From assembly GCA_949051815.1 (NCBI GenBank), contig CARQVR010000050.1:1-24118 (forward strand): DNA of 24,118 nt, in the 5' to 3' direction. This DNA is from an uncultured Lachnospiraceae bacterium (GTDB lineage Bacteria > Bacillota > Clostridia > Lachnospirales > Lachnospiraceae). Below are positions 1 to 7,722 of the stretch, piece by piece (position 1 is the first letter of the stretch; each line of letters begins with the position of its first letter). A program made the position numbers and the translations under genes. The notes beneath the pieces were generated by a model, which saw only the letters and a program-made list of their open reading frames with translations, made no database searches and was not told the origin of the DNA.

Positions 1-54
1 GGTTCAGGTCCGTGTGGTAGCAATACCATGAGAGTTCAAGTCTCTTTTCCTGCA
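1..54 (+). tRNA. tRNA-Leu (CUN-reading), 3' part only
   Basis: The left edge cuts this gene in the anticodon loop. A long variable arm is visible (TGGTA, loop GCAA, TACCA), which limits the identity to Leu, Ser or Tyr. The T arm is GAGAG / TTCAAGT / CTCTT at 30-46, the acceptor 3' strand is TTCCTGC at 47-53, and the discriminator is A54, the usual base for Leu. Reading back from the anticodon stem (TCAGG), position 36 is G, which fits a CUN-reading Leu anticodon (NNG). No CCA is encoded: TCCA follows directly. The anticodon itself lies mostly outside the window, so the isoacceptor cannot be named. Confidence 0.85.
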
Positions 55-61
55 TCCACTT

Positions 62-88
62 AAGACATCGCTCCGGCGGTGTCTTTTT
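62..88 (+). terminator. Rho-independent terminator of the tRNA gene
   Basis: AAGACATCGC (62-71), loop TCCG, GCGGTGTCTT (76-85) form a 10-bp stem with one G-T pair, followed directly by a run of T. It lies 8 bases after the tRNA and separates it from the downstream sugar-utilisation cluster. Confidence 0.9.
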
Positions 89-167
89 GCGCGTATAAGC
101 AGAGATAGCAAGCGGCACCCACCCCGTTTTTACAAAAGAAACAAAAAAAGCCAAATTATCACAGAAC

Positions 168-195
168 AGGACATTTCCAAGAATGGAAGTGTCCT
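168..195. promoter_or_regulatory. Palindromic operator candidate over the phosphorylase promoter
   Basis: AGGACATTTCCA (168-179), spacer AGAA, TGGAAGTGTCCT (184-195) is a 12-bp-arm inverted repeat with a single T-G deviation. It covers the predicted -35 hexamer (174-179) and most of the spacer of the promoter upstream of the phosphorylase gene. No T-run follows, so it is a poor terminator. A dimeric regulator binding here would control access to the promoter. Which regulator is unknown; the AraC-type response regulator encoded in the cluster is one candidate, an unlinked repressor another. Confidence 0.55.
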
Positions 196-202
196 TTATA
201 AT
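174..202 (+). promoter_or_regulatory. Promoter for the chitobiose phosphorylase gene
   Basis: A consensus -10 TATAAT lies at 197-202, with TTTCCA (4 of 6 matches to TTGACA) at 174-179 and a 17-bp spacer. Transcription would begin near 208, giving a leader of about 50 bases. The leader contains a small hairpin, AGACGG (222-227) with CCGTCT (234-239), just before the ribosome site. Confidence 0.6.
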
Positions 203-258
203 TGAACATAAGAAGGCATAAAGACGGGCAAATCCGTCTAAAAACGGGGAGGGGTTAC

Positions 259-2670
259 ATGAAATACGGACATTTTGACAATGAAAACAGAGAGTATGTC
301 ATCGACAGGGTGGATCTGCCCTGTTCATGGACGAATTATCTTGGCGTGGAGGACATGGCGGCGGTGGTGAACCACACGGCGGGCGGTTATCTTTTCTATA
401 AGACGCCTGAGTACCACAGGATCAGCCGTTTCCGCGGCAATTCGGTGCCCATGGACAGGCCGGGCTTCTATGTGTATCTGCGTGACAACGACAGCGCGGA
501 TTATTGGTCCATATCATGGCAGCCGGTGGGCAAGCCTCAGGATCAGGCGAAGTACACCTGCCGTCACGGCATGTCGTACACGGTCTATGAGTGCGGGTAT
601 GAGGGGATACAGGCATCGCAGACCATGTTTATTCCCAGAGGCGAGGCGGTACAGCTCTGGGACGTGAAGGTGAAGAACACGGGAGACCGGGCGAGAAACT
701 TAAGCCTGTTCTCCTATCTGGAATTTTCCTTCCATCATATTATGATTGACAACCAGAATTTCCAGATGAGCCTGTACTGCGCGGGCGCGTCCTGTGAGGA
801 CGGCATCATTGAGGAAGATTTATTCTATGAGGAAGAAGGGTATCAGTACTTTACGGCCGACTTTACGCCGGACGGATTTGACTGTATGCGGGACAAATTC
901 CTCGGTACATATAATACGGAGACGAATCCGGCGGCCGTGATCGCCGGCAAGTGTTCTTCTTCCAGCGAAAAGGGCGGAAACCATTGCGGCAGTCTGCAAA
1001 AGAATCTGACCCTGCAGCCGGGGGAGGAAGTGCGCTTTATCTTTATGCTCGGAGAGGGCAGAAGAGACGAGGGCAGGCGCATCCGTGCAAAATACGCGGA
1101 TCACGGCGCAGTGGATGCGGCCCTTGCGGATTTGAAAAATTTCTGGGAGGAGAAGTGCGCCAAATTGCAGGTGCAGACGCCAAATGAAGGGATGAACACG
1201 CTGCTCAACACATGGACGCTGTACCAGTCGGAGATCAACGTGATGTTCTCGCGGTTTGCCTCCTTTATCGAGGTGGGAGGCAGAGTGGGGCTTGGCTACC
1301 GGGATACGGCCCAGGACGCCATGACGATTCCCCACTCGAATCCCGACAAGTGCCGTGAGCGGATCGAGCAGCTTCTCAGAGGCTTGACGAGCGCGGGCTA
1401 CGGTCTGCATCTGTTCCAGCCGGAATGGTTTATGAAAGATACGGGCGCAAAGCCCTTCAAATCCCCCACGGTGATTCCGGAGCCTGACAAGAACAGCATC
1501 ATTCACGGATTGAAGGATGCCTGCTCGGACGACGCGCTCTGGCTGGTGGCGGCGGTAACGGAATACATTAAGGAGACGGGAGACCGGGATTTTGCTTCCG
1601 TGCAGTTACCTTATGCGGACACATTTCTGGAGGGGAAGAAGGAGACGGAGTCGGTTTATGAGCACCTGAAACGGATTCTGGACTTCTCCACGGAACAGGT
1701 GGGACAGACGGGCATCTGTAAGGGGCTTCGCGCGGACTGGAACGACTGTCTCAACCTTGGCGGCGGCGAGAGCGCCATGGTCAGCTTCCTGCATTACTGG
1801 GCGCTGACACAGTTTATCGGGCTGGCGGAGCGTCTGGGTTATGCGCAGGACGTGGAAACATATACACAGACCGCAGAGCGGGTTAAGGAAGTGTGCAACA
1901 CACAGCTCTGGGACGGCGAGTGGTTTATCAGAGGCATCACGGCGAACGGAAAAAAGATCGGCACGCAGGCGGATGCGGAGGGCAGGGTACATCTGGAGTC
2001 CAACGCATGGGCGGTTCTGTCGGGCGCGGCGGATGAGGAGAAATCGGATAAGGCGCTTGCGGCTATAGACGAATATCTCTACACCCCCTACGGGCTTTTG
2101 CTCAATACGCCTTCCTATACGGTGCCGGACGACGATATCGGTTTTGTCACCAGAGTGTATCCGGGCGTGAAGGAAAACGGCGCGATTTTCTCCCACCCGA
2201 ATCCCTGGGCCTGGGCGGCGGCCTGCATGAGAGGCAGGGGCGATCTGGCGATGAAGTTTTACGACGCGCTCTGTCCTTATCATCAGAACGACCAGATTGA
2301 AATGCGGGAGTCAGAGCCTTATTCCTACTGCCAGTTTATTATGGGCAAGGATCACAGCGCATACGGCAGGGCGAGACATCCCTTTATGACAGGCTCCGGC
2401 GGCTGGTCATACTTCTCGGCTACCCGGTACATGCTGGGAATCCGGCCGGACTATGACAGTCTGACCATCGATCCTTGTATTCCGGCGGACTGGAAAGCGT
2501 TTGATGCGGTCCGGGTGTGGAGGGGCGCGGTGTACGAAATCCGCGTAAGCAATCCGGACGGCGTGATGAAGGGCGTGAAGGAGATCAGAGTGGACGGCGT
2601 GGCGGCAGACAAAATTCTTCCCACGGAAGCGGGCAGCAGGCATGTGGTGGAAGTGATTATGGGCGCTTAA
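259..2670 (+). CDS. chbP: N,N'-diacetylchitobiose phosphorylase (GH94)
   Basis: Encodes an 803-residue GH94 phosphorylase, the usual length for the family. It should split (GlcNAc)2 with inorganic phosphate into GlcNAc-1-P and GlcNAc in the cytoplasm; there is no signal peptide. The catalytic general acid is Asp493 in RADWNDCLNL. From memory, segments such as GGRVGLGYRDTAQDA, VGQTGICKGLRADWND, GGGESAMVSFLH and the ending DIGFVTRVYPGVKENGA follow Vibrio chitobiose phosphorylase much more closely than clostridial cellobiose phosphorylase. The ATG at 259 is chosen because GGGGAGGGG lies just ahead and MKYGHFDNENREYV is the normal family start; a longer TTG-initiated frame from 202 would overlap the promoter. 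The nagA, nagB and mutase genes nearby support GlcNAc chemistry. Automated annotation may call it cellobiose phosphorylase. Exact substrate linkage is not proven. Confidence 0.88.
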   Translation: MKYGHFDNENREYVIDRVDLPCSWTNYLGVEDMAAVVNHTAGGYLFYKTPEYHRISRFRGNSVPMDRPGFYVYLRDNDSADYWSISWQPVGKPQDQAKYTCRHGMSYTVYECGYEGIQASQTMFIPRGEAVQLWDVKVKNTGDRARNLSLFSYLEFSFHHIMIDNQNFQMSLYCAGASCEDGIIEEDLFYEEEGYQYFTADFTPDGFDCMRDKFLGTYNTETNPAAVIAGKCSSSSEKGGNHCGSLQKNLTLQPGEEVRFIFMLGEGRRDEGRRIRAKYADHGAVDAALADLKNFWEEKCAKLQVQTPNEGMNTLLNTWTLYQSEINVMFSRFASFIEVGGRVGLGYRDTAQDAMTIPHSNPDKCRERIEQLLRGLTSAGYGLHLFQPEWFMKDTGAKPFKSPTVIPEPDKNSIIHGLKDACSDDALWLVAAVTEYIKETGDRDFASVQLPYADTFLEGKKETESVYEHLKRILDFSTEQVGQTGICKGLRADWNDCLNLGGGESAMVSFLHYWALTQFIGLAERLGYAQDVETYTQTAERVKEVCNTQLWDGEWFIRGITANGKKIGTQADAEGRVHLESNAWAVLSGAADEEKSDKALAAIDEYLYTPYGLLLNTPSYTVPDDDIGFVTRVYPGVKENGAIFSHPNPWAWAAACMRGRGDLAMKFYDALCPYHQNDQIEMRESEPYSYCQFIMGKDHSAYGRARHPFMTGSGGWSYFSATRYMLGIRPDYDSLTIDPCIPADWKAFDAVRVWRGAVYEIRVSNPDGVMKGVKEIRVDGVAADKILPTEAGSRHVVEVIMGA

Positions 2671-2716
2671 CAAAATACAGCAAGGAAACCGTGGCAGGAA
2701 AAAAGGAGGGTATAAC

Positions 2717-4129
2717 ATGATTAAATTCGGGACAGGCGGCTGGAGAGCCGTGATCGGAGATGAATTTACGAAGGAGAACATCCAGATTTTATCCAGAGCG
2801 CTCTGCGATAAGATGCGGGAGGAGAAGGTGGATAAGGAAGGCATCGTGCTTGGTTATGACAGGCGTTTTCTCTCCAAGGAGGCGATGCAGTGGGCGGCGC
2901 AGGTTTTTGCGGCGGAAGGGATCAAGGCCAGCCTGATCAATAAATCGGCGCCCACGCCCCTTGTTATGTTTTATGTAATGAAGCATGAGTACCATTATGG
3001 TCTGATGATTACCGCAAGCCACAATCCGGCGGTCTACAACGGCATCAAGGTTTTCACCTACGGCGGACGGGATGCGGACGAGGTGCAGACGGCGGATATG
3101 GAGCGTTACATAAACGAGGTGACGGACATTCCCGTGGATGAGATGAATTACGCGGAGGGTATTGAGAAGGGGCTGATAGAGGAGATTTATCCGCTCAACG
3201 AGTATCTGGACAGTATCATCGACACGGTGGATATGGATAAAATTAAGGCCAGAGGGCTTCGCATTGCGCTCGATCCCATGTACGGAGTGAGCGAGACTTC
3301 CCTGAAAACGATTCTGATGACGGCAAGATGCGAGGTGGAGACCATCCACGAGCGGCACGACACGCTGTTTGGCGGCAAACTTCCGGCGCCCACGGCGGAG
3401 ACGCTTCGCACGCTGCAGAATTATGTGATCGACAGACGCTGCGATCTGGGACTTGCCACCGACGGCGACGCGGACCGGATCGGCGTCATCGACGATCAGG
3501 GCAATTTCCTGCATCCCAATGATATTCTGGTGCTGCTGTATTACTATCTGGTGAAATATAAGGGCTGGCACGGTCCGGCTGTCAGAAACATCTGCACGAC
3601 CCATCTTCTGGACCGGGTGGCGGAGAGCTTCGGGGAACAGTGTTATGAGGTGCCGGTTGGATTTAAACACATTTCGGCGAAAATGTTTGCCACGGACGCC
3701 ATCATCGGCGGCGAGTCTTCCGGCGGCATGGCTGTGAGAGGACACATTAAGGGTAAGGACGGCATTTACGCTTCCGCGCTTCTTGTGGAAATGATCGCGG
3801 TGACAGGCATGAAGCTGTCGGAGATCATGGAGACGATCCGGAAAGAGTTCGGCGGTATGGCGCTGGAGGAGAGAGATTACCGTTTCAGCCCGCAGAAGAA
3901 AGAGAACATCCAGAAGCAGCTTCTTGTGGACAAGGAACTGCCGCAGATTCCCTACGAGGTGGAGAAGGTTTCTTATCTGGACGGCTTAAAGATTTACTTA
4001 AAGGACGGCGGCTGGATTTCCGTCAGGTTTTCCGGCACGGAACCGCTTCTGCGGATCTTCTGCGAGATGAAGGAGAAGCAGGATGCGGCGGCGTTCTGCA
4101 AGGTGTTTGAGGCGTATCTGGAACTGTAA
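2717..4129 (+). CDS. Phosphohexomutase, probable phospho-N-acetylglucosamine mutase
   Basis: A 470-residue alpha-D-phosphohexomutase. Visible family sites are the phosphoserine loop TASHNP (Ser101), the metal loop DGDADR (Asp249, Asp251, Asp253), the sugar-recognition loop GGESSGG (331-337) and the phosphate-binding RFSGTEP (437-443). Starting at ATG 2717, preceded by AAAAAGGAGGG, it follows the phosphorylase by 46 bases and is surely co-transcribed. The expected job is to turn the GlcNAc-1-P released by phosphorolysis into GlcNAc-6-P for NagA. The Vibrio chitin operon pairs the same two activities, which is known family context. The family also contains phosphoglucomutases and phosphomannomutases, and sequence alone does not fix the sugar; the assignment rests on the neighbours. 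Confidence 0.82.
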   Translation: MIKFGTGGWRAVIGDEFTKENIQILSRALCDKMREEKVDKEGIVLGYDRRFLSKEAMQWAAQVFAAEGIKASLINKSAPTPLVMFYVMKHEYHYGLMITASHNPAVYNGIKVFTYGGRDADEVQTADMERYINEVTDIPVDEMNYAEGIEKGLIEEIYPLNEYLDSIIDTVDMDKIKARGLRIALDPMYGVSETSLKTILMTARCEVETIHERHDTLFGGKLPAPTAETLRTLQNYVIDRRCDLGLATDGDADRIGVIDDQGNFLHPNDILVLLYYYLVKYKGWHGPAVRNICTTHLLDRVAESFGEQCYEVPVGFKHISAKMFATDAIIGGESSGGMAVRGHIKGKDGIYASALLVEMIAVTGMKLSEIMETIRKEFGGMALEERDYRFSPQKKENIQKQLLVDKELPQIPYEVEKVSYLDGLKIYLKDGGWISVRFSGTEPLLRIFCEMKEKQDAAAFCKVFEAYLEL

Positions 4130-4159
4130 AGAAAAAGAAAAGAAAAGGAACGGGTGTCA

Positions 4160-4197
4160 GACGGCGTCTTCCGGAACAGATTAACGGGGACGCCGTC
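4160..4197. repeat. Inverted repeat between mutase and sensor kinase genes
   Basis: GACGGCGTC (4160-4168) and GACGCCGTC (4189-4197) are perfect 9-bp complementary arms around a 20-base loop that begins with TTCCGGAA. There is no T-run. It may be an mRNA hairpin after the mutase gene or a binding site ahead of the kinase promoter. Confidence 0.5.
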
Positions 4198-4244
4198 CGG
4201 CATCTGATCGAAAAGAAAGGAATGCGGGAAACGGGAAAATCGGA

Positions 4245-4250
4245 TATAAT
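4245..4250 (+). promoter_or_regulatory. Possible -10 element for the sensor kinase gene
   Basis: A perfect TATAAT lies 51 bases ahead of the kinase ATG, in the 172-base gap after the mutase gene. No good -35 is seen at 17 bp upstream (AATGCG region), so any promoter here is weak or activator-dependent. Read-through from the phosphorylase promoter is equally possible. Confidence 0.35.
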
Positions 4251-4301
4251 AGACCCATGTGAAACAAGCGGGACCACCGCTGGAAAAAGGATGGGACAAC
4301 C

Positions 4302-6098
4302 ATGAATCGAATGGCAGGAAAAGATAAGAGAGAAAACAGCAGGCGGAAATCACTCAGATGGAGCATGGTAAGGCGGCTCGTGTTTGGGTGGTTTTTGCCG
4401 TTGCTTTTTATGATCTGTGTGGTCATATTTTTAATGACCAGGAATGTGCTCTGGCAGGTGGAACAGGCGATCCACTCGTCCGTAGAAAAGACCGTTGAGA
4501 TTATGCAGATCCAGTTAAAGGACTGTGAGACGGCCTCCAAGAACGCCTCCTACATGGCGGTGATCGCGAAATATTACAGGCAGTACTGGGGCGTGGAGGA
4601 CCGCACGGAGTTCAGAAACAGTGTGGAGGAGTTTTTGAGGCAGCAGTACGCCTATGACGATAACTGCCGGACGGCGGAGCTGGTTGTGCTAAACGAGCCG
4701 GGAAGCTGTTATTATGCGCTGAACGAGAGCAAAGGCGGCACGTATCAGGATATCCGCTTCTTTAATGCCAGGGCGCGGGAGAAAATATTGAAGGTGGCAA
4801 AAACACTTGACACGGGTACCACGCTGGTGGGAATCGAAGGGAAGATTTATATGGTCAGAAATCTGGTGACCGCCAAGTTTGTGCCATACGCGGTGCTGGC
4901 ACTGGAACTGAATCAGGATTCCATGATGGAGAGCTACGAAAGCATCAGGGGGTATGCGGATGCGGCCTTGTACTGGAACGGGGAGCTGCTTGTACCCGGT
5001 AGACGTGAGAACGATGGGTACAGTGGACATGATTATGAGTATATCCTGAACTTGCTGGGGGACAACGACGCGGTGTATGAGTACAGGAGCGGGAACTATT
5101 CCCATGCCTGCCGCAGACTAAACACCTATGGCGGAACCATGGTGGTTATGATCAGTCTGGACAACGGTGTGACCTATGCGGAGATGGCAGTTATGCAGTA
5201 TTTCTTTCTGATTCTGTTTCTCTTTATGATTCCGTTAATCGTGCAGATGATGCGCTTCTTCCATAAGAAGGTGACGGTGCCGCTGGGAGAGCTGATCGTT
5301 GCCGCGGATGCGGTCAGGGAGGGGAATCTGGGCGTACAGATCGTGAACGAGGAGGACAATGAAGAGTTTTACCGTATGAAAGAGTCCTTCAACCACATGT
5401 CCCTGCAGCTCAAGAACCAGTTTGACAAGATCTATCTGGAGGAGATCGCGCTCAGGGATGCGAAGATTATGGCGATGCAGTCCCAGATCAATCCCCATTT
5501 TCTGAATAATACGCTGGAGATCATCAACTGGGAGGCGCGTCTGAACGGAAATGAAAAAGTGAGCGGCATGATCGAAGCGCTTTCCACCATGCTGGAGGAG
5601 ACCATGAACCGGAAGGAAGCGCAGTTTCATTCCATAGCGGAAGAGATGGCTTATGCCGACGCTTATCTCTATATTATAGCAAGACGTTTCGGAGTGAAAT
5701 TCCGTTGTGAGGAGAAGATCGACGAAAAACTTCTTCAAGTGCAGGTGCCCAGGCTGATTATCCAGCCCATCGTGGAGAACGCGGTGGAGCACGGCATGGA
5801 TATTACCGAGCAGGGCAGGCTGGAGCTGAGACTGTTTGAGCGGGAGGACGGGTATCTTTGCATCGAGGTGGAGGACAACGGACATCTGACAAAAGAAGAC
5901 AAAAAACGGATCCACCGGATTTTAACGCAGGACATTGATTTGTCAAAAGAGCATCGCGTCAGCCTTGGGATTCGTAATGTTGACCAGAGACTTAAGATGA
6001 TATATGGGGCGGATTGTGGATTATTTATAGACGGAGACGAAAACAGACATACGGTCAGTACAATTTTGCTCAAAATGAATGTGCCAAGCGAACAATAA
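4302..6098 (+). CDS. LytS/YesM-type membrane sensor histidine kinase
   Basis: A 598-residue membrane kinase. A basic N-terminus precedes transmembrane segment 1 (about 25-46); an extracellular sensor region of about 250 residues follows; transmembrane segment 2 is at about 297-319. Next come a HAMP linker (320-373), the His_kinase phosphoacceptor motif QSQINPHFLNN (His399), and a HATPase_c domain with N-box IIQPIVENAVEHG (486-498) and VEDNGH (523-528). This is the architecture of two-component kinases that control carbohydrate ABC importers in Bacillota. Its likely partner is the receiver-AraC protein encoded at 9684, separated from it by the transporter genes. It may sense extracellular chito-oligosaccharide, alone or through the adjacent binding protein; that is inference. 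The start at 4302 has AAAAGGATGG upstream; ATG 4311 is an alternative. Confidence 0.9.
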   Translation: MNRMAGKDKRENSRRKSLRWSMVRRLVFGWFLPLLFMICVVIFLMTRNVLWQVEQAIHSSVEKTVEIMQIQLKDCETASKNASYMAVIAKYYRQYWGVEDRTEFRNSVEEFLRQQYAYDDNCRTAELVVLNEPGSCYYALNESKGGTYQDIRFFNARAREKILKVAKTLDTGTTLVGIEGKIYMVRNLVTAKFVPYAVLALELNQDSMMESYESIRGYADAALYWNGELLVPGRRENDGYSGHDYEYILNLLGDNDAVYEYRSGNYSHACRRLNTYGGTMVVMISLDNGVTYAEMAVMQYFFLILFLFMIPLIVQMMRFFHKKVTVPLGELIVAADAVREGNLGVQIVNEEDNEEFYRMKESFNHMSLQLKNQFDKIYLEEIALRDAKIMAMQSQINPHFLNNTLEIINWEARLNGNEKVSGMIEALSTMLEETMNRKEAQFHSIAEEMAYADAYLYIIARRFGVKFRCEEKIDEKLLQVQVPRLIIQPIVENAVEHGMDITEQGRLELRLFEREDGYLCIEVEDNGHLTKEDKKRIHRILTQDIDLSKEHRVSLGIRNVDQRLKMIYGADCGLFIDGDENRHTVSTILLKMNVPSEQ

Positions 6099-6124
6099 AA
6101 GGCAAAAAAGAACAATCCCAACAA

Positions 6125-6153
6125 TTTTCCGACGCCCTCTTTCGGCGTATGAT
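6125..6153 (+). promoter_or_regulatory. Possible promoter for the binding-protein operon
   Basis: TATGAT (6148-6153, five of six matches) has only TTTTCC 17 bp upstream as -35. A poor -35 would suit an activator-controlled promoter, as expected if the AraC-type regulator drives the transporter. A short hairpin ACGCC / GGCGT overlaps the spacer. Tentative. Confidence 0.35.
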
Positions 6154-6207
6154 AAGTACATAAACAACAGACAAAAAGATCTGTAAACGAAAGGGAGGAA
6201 TAAGGGT

Positions 6208-7638
6208 ATGATGAAAAAAAGAATGATGGCAGCAATGCTGGCAGGCGCCATGGTATTATCCATGACCGCATGCGGAAACAGCGGCGGCGCTGAAAAGCCG
6301 GCCAGCACAGAAGGGGATGCGGCAGAAGCAGAGGCTCCGGCAGCAGAAGCGGAAGCGCCCGCAGCAGACGCAGAGGCGGAAGCGCCCGCAGCAGATGCAG
6401 CAGGACCGGTAGAGCTGGTTGTAACCACCACCTTCGCAGGTGAGGATTCCAACGCACAGAACTACAAGGATGCTGTGAAGGCCTGGGAAGCAGAGACAGG
6501 CAACGCGGTAGTTGATACTTCCGCAACCGCAGACGAGACTTTCAAGACAAGAGTCGCTACAGACTTTGAGACAGGTTCTGAGCCGGATGTACTGTTCTTC
6601 TTCAACGGGGCAGACTCCAACAGCTTCATCGAGGCTGGCAAGGTGGTTTCCATCGACGAGATCCGCGCAGAGTATCCGGATTACGCTTCTAACATGAACG
6701 AAGATCTGATCACGGCTTCTCTGGTTGACAACAAGAAATATGCAGTACCGGCTAACGGTTTCTGGGAGGCAATGTTTGTAAACACCGAGATTCTTGAGGC
6801 AGCAGGCGTGGCAATGCCCGGCGCGGACTACACCATGGATCAGTTCAAGGCGGACTGTGAGAAGATTAAGGCAGCAGGTTACGCGCCTATCGCAGCAGCT
6901 CTTGGCAACATTCCTCATTACTGGTGGGAGTTTGCAATCTTTAACAACCAGTCTCCCGCAACCCATCTGGAGATTCCGGAGAACGCAGGCGACGAGAACG
7001 GTCAGGCCTGGGTACAGGGTATGAACGATATCAAAGAGCTGTATGAGCTTGGATATTTCCCGGAGAACACGCTCTCCGCAACGGATGACGAGACATTTGC
7101 AATGTTCACGGAAGGCAAAGCGGCATTCCTGATCGACGGTTCCTGGAAAGTAGGCGGTATCGTGGGCGCATGTCAGTCCGACCCTAACGATCCGGCAACT
7201 CTGGATTCCGCAAAGTTAGATAAGTTTGATGTAACTTATGTACCCGGCAAGGGTGACAGAAAGGCAACCGATCTGGTAGGCGGTCTTTCCTCCGGATACT
7301 TTATCACAAGAAAAGCATGGGACGATCCTGCGAAGAGAGCGGCAGCAGTCAGCTTTGTAGAGTATCTGACTTCTGATGAGATGGTTCCCAGGTTTGCACA
7401 GCACGGCGCATCTGCACTTAAGAATGCACCGGAGGTTGACGCTTCTGAGTTCAACGTTCTGCAGGTTAAGGCGATGAACATGATGGCAGGCACCACATCC
7501 CTGACAGGTGCGGTACAGGATCTGTTCGCAGGCGACTGCCGCGTATCTACCTTCGATGGTATGCCTGAGATCGTAACCGGCAGAGTAGCAGCCGAGGATG
7601 CGGTAGCGGAAGGCTTAGAGGCTTATCACAATCAGTAA
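6208..7638 (+). CDS. Extracellular sugar-binding lipoprotein of an ABC importer
   Basis: A 476-residue family 1 solute-binding protein (UgpB/MalE-like). Residues 1-21 are a lipoprotein signal with lipobox MTAC (Cys22). A 45-residue linker rich in AEAPAA repeats tethers the domain to the membrane. The mature fold shows typical segments such as FETGSEPDVLFFF, PANGFWEAMFVNTEILEAAG, FTEGKAAFLIDGSW and a late SSGYFITRKAWDDPAK. It is followed by two permease genes and sits in a GlcNAc-disaccharide cluster, so chitobiose or short chito-oligosaccharides are the likely ligands (inference). Codon choice differs from its neighbours: alanine is mostly GCA, a pattern suggesting very high expression. GGGAGG precedes the ATG at 6208; an in-frame second ATG follows at 6211. 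Confidence 0.9.
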   Translation: MMKKRMMAAMLAGAMVLSMTACGNSGGAEKPASTEGDAAEAEAPAAEAEAPAADAEAEAPAADAAGPVELVVTTTFAGEDSNAQNYKDAVKAWEAETGNAVVDTSATADETFKTRVATDFETGSEPDVLFFFNGADSNSFIEAGKVVSIDEIRAEYPDYASNMNEDLITASLVDNKKYAVPANGFWEAMFVNTEILEAAGVAMPGADYTMDQFKADCEKIKAAGYAPIAAALGNIPHYWWEFAIFNNQSPATHLEIPENAGDENGQAWVQGMNDIKELYELGYFPENTLSATDDETFAMFTEGKAAFLIDGSWKVGGIVGACQSDPNDPATLDSAKLDKFDVTYVPGKGDRKATDLVGGLSSGYFITRKAWDDPAKRAAAVSFVEYLTSDEMVPRFAQHGASALKNAPEVDASEFNVLQVKAMNMMAGTTSLTGAVQDLFAGDCRVSTFDGMPEIVTGRVAAEDAVAEGLEAYHNQ

Positions 7639-7660
7639 ATCACATAGGGGAGTATTTGAA

Positions 7661-7687
7661 GGGGCAGGGGATTACCCTGCCTCTTTT
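7661..7687 (+). terminator. Intra-operon hairpin, probable attenuating terminator
   Basis: GGGGCAGGG (7661-7669), loop GATTA, CCCTGCCTC (7675-7683) form a 9-bp stem followed by TTTT. It lies 22 bases after the binding-protein stop and ahead of the first permease. Such partial terminators commonly keep binding-protein transcript high and permease transcript low. Confidence 0.7.
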
Positions 7688-7722
7688 GAAAAAAAGTTTC
7701 TGGAAAAGTGTGGAGGTGGCTT

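Noticed and set aside
1..258. tRNA-Leu 3' end as attachment site of a genomic island carrying the chitobiose cluster
   Set aside because: No integrase and no repeated tRNA 3' end found in the window; the cluster's composition is like the rest.
820..2283. Long minus-strand open frames opposite the phosphorylase gene (820-1506, 1606-2283)
   Set aside because: They are antisense shadows of a clear GH94 gene, have no ribosome sites and rich basic, low-complexity translations.
2789..3745. 318-codon minus-strand open frame opposite the mutase gene
   Set aside because: Mirror of a conserved phosphohexomutase; His/Arg-rich translation without recognisable domains.
6154..6163. AAGTACATAA ahead of the binding-protein gene, matching the MITE target repeat
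   Set aside because: An AT-rich 10-mer with no inverted ends nearby; probably coincidence or target preference only.
6182..6195. TGTAAACG as a CcpA (cre) site ahead of the binding-protein gene
   Set aside because: Only the first half fits the consensus; the second half (AAAGGG) does not.
6320..6410. Repeated AEAPAA-coding units as possible CRISPR or mobile repeat
   Set aside because: In-frame low-complexity linker of the lipoprotein; repeats are short, imperfect and coding.
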